Origin: Augochlora pura
Taxonomy: Eukaryota > Arthropoda > Insecta > Hymenoptera > Halictidae
Assembly: GCF_028453695.1 (NCBI RefSeq)
Contig: NC_135782.1
Span: 10,168,001-10,232,000, forward strand
Length of the DNA: 64,000 bases
Reading direction: 5' to 3'
Shown: positions 1 to 10,116 of the stretch, piece by piece
How positions within the stretch are numbered: position 1 is the first letter of the stretch
Layout: each line of letters starts with the position of its first letter
Program-made: the position numbers and the translations under genes
Notes under the pieces: generated by a model
Database searches by the model: none
What the model saw: the letters and a program-made list of their open reading frames with translations, nothing else
Told to the model about the DNA's origin: nothing

Positions 1-939
1 ACTATGAATAGAAACAATGCAAAGTTAATTAAAGGAAATGACTTTATTTTGATACACATATCTATTACTAAAACAGTGTGCACTGTAGATTGTTAGATAA
101 AGAATAAGTCGATGGCATCGGAAGATTCTAACCATAAAATTGCAAAAGTCGATCATTACAGTAATCCGTCCACTTTTTATTTAGTATCTCGTCGCAATGA
201 TTTGCACAATTATGGATACACTCTGCCCATACGTACGAAATCCCTACTCCAAATTAATGTTATCCCGCTCGTCATGTTTATACAATATATTCATCCATTT
301 AACACAAAATAATTATGTATTCGGTATAATATAATATTCGACTATTTGAAATCAATACATTTTCATTTCCCAAATACTTCCCAACCCTTTCACGTACAGA
401 AACCACCGCGACACACGATAATGAATTTGCACTGTACTAATATAAATTATTATGTTATCAGAAACAGATTTTTCTGTTATCAAGATCTAGAAATAAAAGT
501 AAATAGAGATAGAAAGAAAATTAAAATAAATATAGCTAGGAAGAAAATAAAAATAGTTATAGATAAAAAGGAAATAAAACAAGTAAATATAGATACAAAG
601 AAATAAAAGTGGTTTTTTCTACTACACGGATCTGTTAAAATAATTGATAACCTGTTAAAAGAATTAATAAAATACTGGTATTTTTTTATGAAATTTCAAG
701 ATTTATTTGATCTCACAAAGACAACTCCATATAAAGAAGATAATTATTTATATCGTGGCAAAGATAATTATTAATTGAAATAGTCTTTTCTAGTAAGCCA
801 ATACTCAGAAATAAGATCACAATATTTAATTATAAATTACATAAAACATTAAATAACGCGAGAATTGCATTAAAACAAATAGACAACGAACGTATATCAA
901 CGACGCATTTAACAATCGCATGAAATCTATGGATTTTAT
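1..939. other. AT-rich stretch without a supported gene
   Basis: Very AT-rich DNA. The two short open frames here are low-complexity, and the one at 346-606 is mostly lysine and isoleucine from AAA/ATA runs. I see no domain, splice-site pair or RNA gene. Confidence 0.6.
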
Positions 940-1960
940 TTAAGAACGATACTCGACGATACTCCTAACGCGCGATTGTCTATAGCGCGAAGATCCAGGA
1001 TTGATCCGCCGCGCGTAACGCATTCCCAAGCTATCAACCGGTTTGATAAATGGCTCGGATCGACAGGGGAGAATCCGAACGCGGTTGAAACGACAGATTC
1101 CACACGGTTCCTCGAAGATTAATCGAAACTTCGCCGCGCTTTCAGCCGAACGATGGCAACTTGGCGACCGTTTGAGTCGCGCGATTGCCGCGGCGAACAA
1201 TTAACGCTAAATTGAAGAAAACAATTGGCATTCGTCGCCGAAGAATAATCGCGGGATAATTCCGCGCCCGGCAAGGGGACACAAAAGCCTTTTACAGGCG
1301 TACTAACGAACGCGTTCCCCGTATTTTCGGTTTCGCAGCGGGCTTTAAAAGTCCATTATCTAACAGTGTTCGTTTCGCGGTCGACAGTCCGGCCACTCGG
1401 ATTGCCGACCATTTGCCGAAAAGCGAGGAAGAACGAGGGAAAAAGCGAGAGAGAGAGAGAGAGAATTTTGCCTTGCATCCAGCGACGATGGGAACTCATA
1501 TTTTTTGCCAAATTGCGGCGAGCAACTATTCGGCGCGACTCGACGGCAAAAAAAAAAAATATAACGAGTAAACTTTTCGACTGGTTTTTCCCCCGCAAGC
1601 GTTTCCAGCTGTTTTCCCTTGTTTTCGGGAAATTCCTAATAACTGTTCCAGCAAAATCTATTAGGGAGCGAAACAGCAGGGTCCGCGGAACAGCATTCCC
1701 GGCCGCCATGCTCTCGGACCTTTTTGCTCGACGAAATAAGTGGCCGTTGCTGGAGTGAGCACGCGCAACAAACGTATAAATATATTCCTCAAAGCTTCAC
1801 CGATCTCAATATGCGCGGTTGCGTGGATGGATGCACAACAATCGGCTATTGTCCTCCGCCAGTCGTTGCTTTCCGCTCGAAGTCTCGTTTAATTGGCCAC
1901 GAAAAGTTGTTTAAAGGGTTAATTAAACTGCTGGTTCGTTGACGAAAGAGATCAGAATTG
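940..1960. other. CpG-rich block, no gene shown
   Basis: Composition switches abruptly to CpG-rich, apparently unique sequence. Open frames overlap on both strands (1356-1709 minus, 1366-1758 plus), as expected when AT-rich stop codons are scarce, and neither has a recognisable domain. It could hold a promoter or untranslated exon, but nothing in the sequence decides this. Confidence 0.5.
1447..1464. repeat. Short (GA)n microsatellite
   Basis: Nine uninterrupted GA dinucleotides inside the CpG-rich block. Confidence 0.9.
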
Positions 1961-2032
1961 GTTTTCGTATGCATTTTCTAGTGTTTCTGTTGTGTTGCTA
2001 TAATCTTGTTAAGTGAGACCGAGCAAGTAATA

Positions 2033-2254
2033 TTAGGTCTACCGGAAAATTATGTCTGTTAATGTCATTTTATTTGCGACAGATATTTCTCAAAAATGAT
2101 ATTCATAAATCGCCATCGCGCTGGCAACAGGACATAAGTGACGATTATAATCAATTATTATAACAATAAAATAAATATTAGGTGCATAGAAAATTTATTG
2201 TTTTCTTTCTTTTTAAGAATAAATAGAATAAATAGAATTTTCCGGTAGATTTAA
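2033..2254. mobile_element. Mariner-type MITE with TA flanks
   Basis: A 222-bp non-coding element. The left end reads TTAGGTCTACCGGAAAATT and the reverse complement of the right end reads TTAAATCTACCGGAAAATT, so 17 of the first 19 terminal bases match. TA lies directly outside both ends (2031-2032 and 2255-2256), the target duplication of Tc1/mariner transposons. The interior has no open frame, so it would have been moved by a transposase encoded elsewhere. Family assignment rests on the TA target and the TTAGGT-type end. Confidence 0.75.
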
Positions 2255-3137
2255 TATATTTCAAACCTATTCTGCACGTATTATAATATACAGTGCAGTA
2301 GATATGACTGGAAATAATACAAAATAAAACTTGTCTGTAGTAATCACAAGATAAATTCTTTTCTGAATGATTTTAGAGAAAAAGCAATTTTTTAAATGCT
2401 TCGTATTGGATCTATTTAGTTCCAGTAATTATTTGTAATATCACCTCGAAATAATTTGCGAAATTTTCTGCGTTTACGATTCAGAAGAGCGTCGAGAAAA
2501 TTACAAAATGCAAATGTCGAGAGTGTTCGATGTAGAATCATTTTATTCTTAATTTACTGACGAAGTTATGCAATATAAATGTACTACCATCAAATTATGT
2601 AAAAATAAAAATAGCCTATTACAATTATTTGCGTTATTATTCGAAGAATCTTACAATCTTTATTCGAAGAATTTGTAATCATATAATTTGTTGGATGCCA
2701 GCCTGGTATGACACATAGTTATACATTCATGTTCATTTTTGCGACAGTCATACCGACGATAGTCATCCGTTCTCTAAATATTTTCTATTTTTCCTCTGTT
2801 TCTATCTTATCTCCAGCCGCCCAAAACTCTCACCTCCTACTGACTCATTCCTGCACCTTGATCTCCGAGTCATCCATACACCTTGAACTCCGAATCATAC
2901 TCGCCCTATCTCATCCCCACTTCTCTTAGTTTTTCCTTTTAAAAGGGACTAAGTCGACCCTGTAGATAGACATTTTGGCTAAGCACTTTCAAACCGGACA
3001 CATCTAAGAAAACACCTAGTCTTACAATCGTATACTCAGCGTAAGGAGACAACCTCGCCACACTTCGAAGACCTATAATAAAATCCCTTTCAAAATAATT
3101 AAGTGTTGCATTAATTTCCACGATCGGGAATACAACA
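2255..3137. other. AT-rich stretch, then a pyrimidine-rich patch
   Basis: 2255-2690 is AT-rich with nothing recognisable. 2700-2940 is unusually pyrimidine-rich on the + strand (many TCC, CTC and CAC triplets) and carries short open frames of skewed composition. I see no gene. Confidence 0.45.
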
Positions 3138-3425
3138 AATTCCTTACCTTATTCGACAAATTTATTCGAATAATTCCTTATTTTATTCGACAAATTTATT
3201 CGAATAATTGCTTATTTTACTTCTATTTTACTTACTTTACAATTCGAATAATTCGAATAATAAATTTATTCGAAAATAATAATTCGAATCTTATTCAAAA
3301 AGTATATTCGCATAATTAGAATCGCATAATTCCATATTCTTTTTCCTCAAATATATTCGAATAATTCCTAACCTTATTCGAAAAATATATTCGCATAATT
3401 CCTTATTTTATTCGAATAAATAAAT
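3138..3425. repeat. Degenerate ATTCGAATAATT array
   Basis: Irregular tandem copies of a core like TTATTCGAATAATTCC, with variants TTATTCGACAAATTTATTCG and TATTCGCATAATTCC. The phase drifts, so no single period holds. The core is close to palindromic (ATTCGAAT), so both strands look alike. Confidence 0.75.
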
Positions 3426-4611
3426 GGAACAATTTGTGAGGACTAATTGTCGTTCGAATAAAATGTTTAACTAAATAGTGTTCATTCGCATAATCATCGC
3501 AGATAAATAATCATTTGCAACAATTCGTATAAGGTTCAGCTCCGATGGAAAATAAGAAATATCAATGTTGCAACTGTTAGCGGAATTGCCCGACAGAACG
3601 TTCATGAACGGAGTGGAGCAGCCATTACCATCGAGAGATCGACATAAGCGTTTTAAACAAGTATACTCGCGTCGCTTTTGTTCCCCGCGAGCTGTTATAT
3701 CGTCACTTTACACTGCGCCCTGCCGCGACTATTGTTCTTCCTATGAAACACCGGTTGACATACTTGGCTATGTCGACGGTTCTCTTCTGAACAATGCAAA
3801 ATAGCAAACTAATATCTATCTACTCCCGTCATTAAAGGAAACAACCTCCTCTGTTATTCAATTCGTTTTCGCGAATGTGGGAAAACTGCCAAATCGAAAT
3901 ACTGTTTTCAGGCCGCTGCTATCGATTAATGCATTCAACCAGTTTGCCCAAATGTTTCTCGACTGTCCGACGCTATTGTAATTAATGTTAACAATTCGCT
4001 TACCTGCTAATTACTAATACGTTCTTCAATAATTTTGAATACGTTTTTAAATAATAGTTAGTTTAAATAAGCATTCCACGCGATATTAATCGCAATCATT
4101 TATTAAATTATTAATGAAACTGTTGTCGTTTATGAAGCTTTTTTTTGTGGTACTTTCATTTGTTGATCTCAACTTTTAGGAGTATTATGGAAAAATTCTG
4201 GTAGATGAAATGTTAATGTGATCGTCGTAGCAACGTGCGCGTGATATCTAAATTATTTCCAAAATCGTAGCCGATTCATCGTATCGATAAATTATTATTA
4301 TTCAGAGATTTTTATATAGCAATCTTCCTCATCCTATATTTTACATTAAATAAAAAAATCCAATCGAATTGTTATAGCTATTACTATTATTTTAACATTA
4401 TTTTAAAACGCCATAACTTTGATTTCCGATGAAACTCATCTATACTTAAACAATTACAGTTCGGTAAAAACTGGACATGTTAAGATAAATCTGGTTTCTC
4501 GTTAATTTATTCCGTTTTAATTAATTTATTTTCGAAGTCGTTTGGTATAGTGAATGGTAGCTTCAGGCAAGTTTCTCTTAAGAGACAGAAAATATTGAAA
4601 CATTCCACAAA
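3426..4611. other. Mostly AT-rich stretch without a supported gene
   Basis: A short open frame at 3565-3804 has mixed composition but no domain. Around 4190 the pair of motifs TTCTGGTAGAT and ATGTTAATGTGA loosely recalls the ends of the MITE at 2033, possibly a decayed fragment. Nothing else is recognisable. Confidence 0.4.
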
Positions 4612-4615
4612 GCAC

Positions 4616-5948
4616 TGTTACGAGCCGAGGGCCACTGCACACGTGGCCGGAGGTTAGATGAGTTTGTGCGGATATTTTGAAAGGAATGCGTGGACTGGCC
4701 GATGCCTCTTTCATCACCGGGTCGCCACTTAGTAGGATAAGGTTTCACGGACTGGCCGTTGCCTCTTTCATCAACGGGTCGCCGCTAGTAGGAAATTGCG
4801 TGGACTGGCCGTTGCCTCTTTCATCAACGGGTCGCCACTAGGTGTAGGGATGGTTCACGGACTGGCCGTTGCCTCTTTCATCAACGGGTCGCCGCTAGGT
4901 GTAAAGGTAGGGTAAGCGTGGACTGGCCGTTGCCTCTTTCATCAACGGGTCGCCACAAGGTGTAAAGGTAAAATGTTTCGTGGACTGGCCGATGCCTCTT
5001 TCATCACCGGGTCGCCACTTTAGATAGGAAATGCGTGGACTGGCCGTTGCCTCTTTCATCAACGGGTCGCCACTGGGGGATAGGTTTGGTTCACGGACTG
5101 GCCGTTGCCTCTTTCATCAACGGGTCGCCGCTAGGAGGAAATTGCGTGGACTGGCCGATGCCTCTTTCATCACCGGGTCGCCACTAGATAGGAAGTTGGT
5201 TTCGTGGACTGGCCGATGCCTCTTTCATCACCGGGTCGCCACTTATTGGGTAATAGGGTTTTGGATTGACTCTACTTTTGCCTCGTAACTTCAAAGAAAT
5301 GTTAATAGATACACCTCGAGCGGCAAAGGTGTATCTTTGTGGGATCGTTACCAACAACTGACTCGAAGTGGGAGATGGAATGAAATAACTTGTACACTGA
5401 ATTGAAAGTAAACTAATATAATCTAACAACTTCAGTCTGTTACAAGTGCGTAAGTGTAGTGTAAGATTCGCGATGGTCCTAAGACACGCTCCCTGGTTTT
5501 CGCACCAAGTCGGCGGGGGTTAACTATTGCTCGAAGGAGAACTTGACTCGATCTTGCTACGTCTCGCGTCGTGGTTAGACTTGAAACTGCCCGATGAGAA
5601 GAGAAATCTTAGCCCTTTTATACGCGGTTGAACTAGAATATTTGGTGGTGGGGACTGGGCCTACGTGACCAGATCATCCCGCGGATGATACCGTGACATG
5701 TGGTCCCAGCCCTTAAACTGGCGTCCGTTAGAAGACTAAACATTTCTTATGTTTGAATTGTGGGGGCCTACACCGGGGATGGTACAGTGACTCGGAAACA
5801 GGTGGTCCCAGCCCTTAGGCTGGCGTTCGTCGGAAGACTAAACATTTTTGTATTATGATCGCGGAACCGTGCTCCCGGCCGACGTTAGCTAGCGTAAACC
5901 TTCAAGAAGGAGCAGAAAAAACGTCGGGAGTAATCTCCGTACGTAACA
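4616..5948. mobile_element. Probable solo LTR with internal minisatellite
   Basis: A 1333-bp segment starts TGTTACG and ends CGTAACA, a 7-bp inverted terminus of the TG...CA kind that bounds long terminal repeats, and GCAC stands immediately outside both ends (4612-4615, 5949-5952) as a 4-bp target duplication. It contains a minisatellite (4687-5245), a TATA-like TTTTATACG near 5616, and a partial duplication with 112-bp offset: the block GGTCCCAGCCCTTA...GACTAAACATTT occurs at 5702-5746 and 5814-5858. No gag, protease or polymerase frame is present. A 4-bp duplication fits Gypsy-type integration and 5 bp would fit BEL/Pao. A non-LTR composite repeat with coincidental ends is the alternative. 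Confidence 0.55.
4687..5245 (+). repeat. Ten-unit minisatellite, 53-61 bp period
   Basis: Ten units share the core GGACTGGCCG.TGCCTCTTTCATCA.CGGGTCGCC, starting near 4688, 4745, 4798, 4854, 4916, 4977, 5033, 5089, 5144 and 5202; linkers between cores vary in length. Units differ at linked positions: GATG is always followed by CACC, GTTG always by CAAC, ACGG on the left always goes with CCGC on the right, and GTGG with CCAC. The core can fold, with CCGTTG pairing with CAACGG around a 10-base loop and a second outer stem from the GTGG/CCAC positions. Short open frames through the array follow the repeat and are not genes. Confidence 0.9.
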
Positions 5949-6298
5949 GCACTGAGAAATATTGAACTTCGTTAAATCTACCGTAATTATAAAAATTGCG
6001 ATTTATTCTTCAAAATAACACTCGAAGAATGTAGCATAATAAATAAATAATATCGTCAGAAGTGAATAATTTTGTGGAATATTAAAACTAAAAACTAGTT
6101 TGCGACGACATACATTAATACTTGAAATTTTTTAAAGAAAAAAAGCTCAAATTTTTCAAAGAAAGATCGTCAAATTTTTGTAATTTGTATAATAGTTGAA
6201 ATTGGTTTTTCCGCCACAAATATATAAATAACCATCGAGTGGAAACATGACACGATCAAAAGTCAGATCAGTCAGCTGCATTTCAAGATGTGCATCCG

Positions 6299-6420
6299 CC
6301 CTTTGCACTCGAAGCTATTTTAACTTCAGAGCCAATAAGATATTTCTTCCAATCGTGTTACTTTGATGTTGCGTTACTTTTGCATCGAATGCCTATAAAA
6401 TCGAACGGATTTATTCGTAC
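6299..6420 (+). mobile_element. One-ended relic of the CCCTTTGCACTCG family
   Basis: CCCTTTGCACTCGAAGC followed by TATTTTAACTT matches the left end of the complete element at 7921. The preceding bases are TCCG rather than TTAA and no matching right end is visible, so this is a decayed or truncated copy; the right boundary given is arbitrary. Confidence 0.4.
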
Positions 6421-6442
6421 AATTCTGTATTTTTATCAAACT

Positions 6443-6735
6443 CTTTAAATATAAATCAATGTTAATAATAACGTAAAATTTAATTTGGAAAATGATAATA
6501 CTTGGATTTTTACGAACTTTTTAAATATAAATCAATGTAGTAATATAAAATTTAATTTGGGAAATGATAATACTGAGATTTTTACGAACTTTTTAAATAT
6601 AAATCAATGTAGTAATATAAAATTTAATTTGGGAAATGAAAATATTGAGATTTTTATCAATTCTTAAAATATAAATCAATGTAATAATATGAAATTTAAT
6701 TTAGGAAACGATAATACTGAAATTTTTACCAATTA
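6443..6735 (+). repeat. Four-unit 72-bp AT-rich tandem repeat
   Basis: TTAAATATAAATCAATG recurs at about 6445, 6521, 6593 and 6664, giving a period near 72. Each unit continues through AATTTAATTTGGGAAATGATAA to GAGATTTTTAC. Because 72 is divisible by three, one frame stays open across two units and reads as a 24-residue peptide repeat; I treat that as a by-product of the array. Confidence 0.9.
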
Positions 6736-7916
6736 AGGCAAGGGTGCAAGGACGAAACCCTGATTCAATTCACAAAATTCATATAACTCATATTAATTCA
6801 TAATACTAATATCAATTATTATAATCAAATATAATTAAATATAATGAAATGAAAATATCTCTACGAAGTCAAGGATATTTGCTTGGCAAATGTTTCGTTG
6901 ACATATTAAATACAAACATCGACCGAAATTATGATTGAACGGAGAGACCGGCGGAGCCAGGACATTTGCGGCGTGGCACAGGCAAACAACGGGGGGTCGC
7001 TTAAGAAACAAAGAACGAAAAAGTTGCGCAGCACGGCTGATACAAAGAGATATTTTTCTTTCGGGACGGCAGAGGCGGCGCGCGATAAGACGCGGAATTA
7101 CCACGATGTAGTAAAGACCAGCACCATTGTTAGGAGACGTCATACTCTCTCTCGGAAAGAACTCGATTACTCCTGCTCCGCCAGTCGGCTTGATGAAATA
7201 TAGCGGGACGCGCCTTTATGGTAATAATAAGGACACCGATTCCACGCCCTTCCCTATTTGTACGAAACTTTCCCCGAGCTTGATTTACGAAACAAGGAGA
7301 AACTGTTTTGCTACGGCTGCTCGAGAGAAACACGCCGACAAAACGAAGAATACACGGCTACGTCTCGATCTCGACTTCGTGAAATTTCTTATCTTCTATC
7401 CTCGCAATTATTTATCAGCAGAGGCAGCCGAGATATCATTATGTGCAACGAATAGTCTTGAAATCGTGCATACAGTTTCGGAGATTAGTTATTTTATTCG
7501 ATATAAATAATTACTTTTCAAATAGTGTTCTATTTGCATTATACAGAAAAGTCAAGACTTATTAAATTACGTAATTAGAATTTCTGTTTATACCATATAC
7601 ATTTTAATAATGCATTTGGTTTGATTTCTTTTTTTATTTCGTTATTTATTGTTGCTTTTGGTTAATAGCAAGTACCGATTACTTGTAATAGTTTCTATAT
7701 TAACTTATCTACATTGTACATTTCAACATTATAATATAAATTTAGGTTCCTTTTATTAAATTACTATATAATTCTATTAAACAATTTCAACAATGTGAAC
7801 ACATTTGACGTACGGCGATGCTCAAAATTTTTCATTTTGCACATTGAATTATCAAAATGTCAATACTTTATACACAGCAAACTTACTTCTTGCATACAAT
7901 ACGAGCGTCTGCCACT
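6736..7916. other. CpG-rich block then AT-rich DNA, no gene shown
   Basis: 6925-7400 is CpG-rich with overlapping open frames on both strands (for example 6931-7203 plus, 6835-7143 minus, 7127-7510 plus) and no recognisable domain. 7500-7916 is AT-rich and empty to my reading. Confidence 0.45.
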
Positions 7917-7920
7917 TTAA

Positions 7921-8116
7921 CCCTTTGCACTCGAAACCATTTTAACTGTGAAATAATTTTCCTAGATCATAGTATTCTCATTGTATGTAACAAAGTGCAC
8001 TTTTATCCATACGAATTTTCACTATTTAAAAATCTTTTAAATCTAAATCTTGTTGTTATAAAGATAATCTTGGGACGTGATTGAACAATTATAGCGGTCC
8101 CTTAGAGTGCAAAGGG
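7921..8116. mobile_element. piggyBac-like MITE (196 bp)
   Basis: Begins CCCTTTGCACTCGAAA and ends GAGTGCAAAGGG, a 12-bp perfect inverted terminus. TTAA lies directly outside both ends (7917-7920 and 8117-8120), the target used by piggyBac transposases. There is no coding capacity beyond a chance frame. Related left ends appear at 6299 and 60756, and in reverse at the right end of the element at 40289. Confidence 0.85.
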
Positions 8117-9407
8117 TTAATCGTGGAGTAAACTGAACAGTGGCAAAGAAAAGATATTACTATCGTGTAAGTTATTTAAAAAAAGAAAAAATAGTATTTG
8201 AGGTAACGATTCTCCAATGTTGATGGTATTTCGGGGAGAAAATTTCATGGTTGTAGCAGGAGATGCGGAGTAAGGGGGAACGGGCCCGTTTCCACTGAAT
8301 ATCTCCCAAAGATCTTGACGTTAATATGTGACAAAACTGCCGCGCTATTATCGTGAACGTTAACAGTACGTTCTTACAAAGCTGCAGGCGGACTGTTATT
8401 TGCACTTGTAGGACGATAGGAACCAGTTACACCGGCTCTTATTTACAGAGGCTTCCCGCCTCGCGTTACATTTCGCAGTTTTCGCCGCCGGGTAGCCAAC
8501 ACGGCGAGAAAAACAACCGTCCGGAAAGTAGTTGCAGCTTCCTGGTTCAACTAACTCACGGATTCAATTGAAAATTTCGCGGCCGGTAAAATCACCCTCC
8601 GAAATTACTCCCGTTAATGACTAATTGCTGTTACGTTTCTCGCGCGTCCGGCAGGCGAGTTAAACTTCTGCGCGGGGTTTAGGAGTTGTCCGACAGTGTA
8701 CGCTAATTATAAACACACAACGATGCGCGGCCGTGTATGTGTTTCGAGCGACGGGGCCAGTTTAAACAACGGAAACGGGGCCAATTTTGGCCGTCGAATG
8801 GGCCGCGATCGAATCTTCGGCTAGAAACACTTTTGCTAATCGCACGACGAACCGTTCTCGTCGAGAACCCGCGCGGAATCTAGCAATTTCGCGACATTAA
8901 AGTCAACGATGAAATAAGAAGAACGATCAAGACTATTTCTAATTATTAAAAATAGCTTTCGTGCGACGTACTCTGCCAAATAATTTGTATTTCCATTTTC
9001 ATACGGAATTTGAAATGGTGATTTCTATAAAATGTATTAATTAATCGTTAATAATTGTTATATGCTGGAAATAATATTTCAGATAATTTTATAACTGTGC
9101 ACGTTTTATATTATTCTTGTGCTGTAATTTCTTTTTGTAATTTTAAAACTGTTAGTATCTTTTAATTATTTCTTAACGCGTTTTTCATATATCCTGACTA
9201 AATACTGCTTCTTTTCTCCTCGACGTGCAAATTATAGTCTTTGGATTTTACACGTTTACGAGAAAAACAATGGAATAATTAAAAAAATTCTAGGACTACC
9301 GACTGATTACATTATACATTAGAAAATTGAAAATATATATTCACGCATTATCATTATTTATATAAGAACGTTTCACCAATTGCATCAACCTCTTCAGGGA
9401 TACTGCT

Positions 9408-9421
9408 ACGTACGCGTACGT
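9408..9421. repeat. 14-bp perfect palindrome
   Basis: ACGTACGCGTACGT equals its own reverse complement and sits in AT-rich surroundings. It is too short to assign a function. Confidence 0.8.
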
Positions 9422-10093
9422 TTAGTTTTCTTCAAATTATGATTATTTCAATCGTAAAGAAAATGAGGATCAGTTGAAAGACTATCTGCTAGAAAATTCC
9501 TCAGCAATACCGAAAAAAATCTCATCAAATGAAATGAGATGGATGCTAAATAAAAAAGAAACAATTAAATAGATTGTTCCCTACTATAAAAATTCATCCC
9601 TGGCTACATTAAACGTGTTAAACTCATAGAACTTCGCACTTGTCACCGTAATCTCAAGAACCAAAGTAAAAGTTCAAAAAATCGGGCGTAAAAGCGCGGT
9701 CGCTGTTAAGCTAAACGATGTAAAATGGCACAGGTCAAAAGGCATTTCGCGAATTGTCGAATCGGCGGACAAGTTGACGTCGTCGTGTCCAGTCGTTCGG
9801 AACCCGGCGGTTGACGGGAAGCATTTTAAATGCAGCGGCAATTACTTCGCGCATCATGCGACCGATCAAAAGTATGGGAATTAATGAATCCGCCATGCAA
9901 AAACTTGGCGCGTATAAATGAAACATCGATTTCACGGGACGATTGTCGTCAAACAACCGGCGTAGACACCACCGTTCGGAATAATTCCGGATGATTTCCT
10001 CTTTGTGTTTCGCGATGACTGTGATTAAAAACGGTCGACGGAGCGCAACGGGCGAGAAAAATACGGGAACGTGTCCCGCAGAGTATGATGCCG

Positions 10094-10116
10094 GAGAGGA
10101 GGAGGAGGAGGAGGCG
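10094..10116 (+). repeat. GGA trinucleotide run
   Basis: About six GAG/GGA triplets ending in GGCGG; on the opposite strand this produces the poly-serine stretch of a chance frame. Confidence 0.85.

Noticed and set aside
4687..5245. CRISPR-like array
   Set aside because: Repeats vary, spacers are short and similar, and this is a eukaryotic genome; it is a minisatellite.
6485..6667. Peptide-repeat frame with FTNFLNINQCSNIKFNLG units
   Set aside because: Created by a 72-bp tandem repeat whose period is a multiple of three; the flanking units break the frame.
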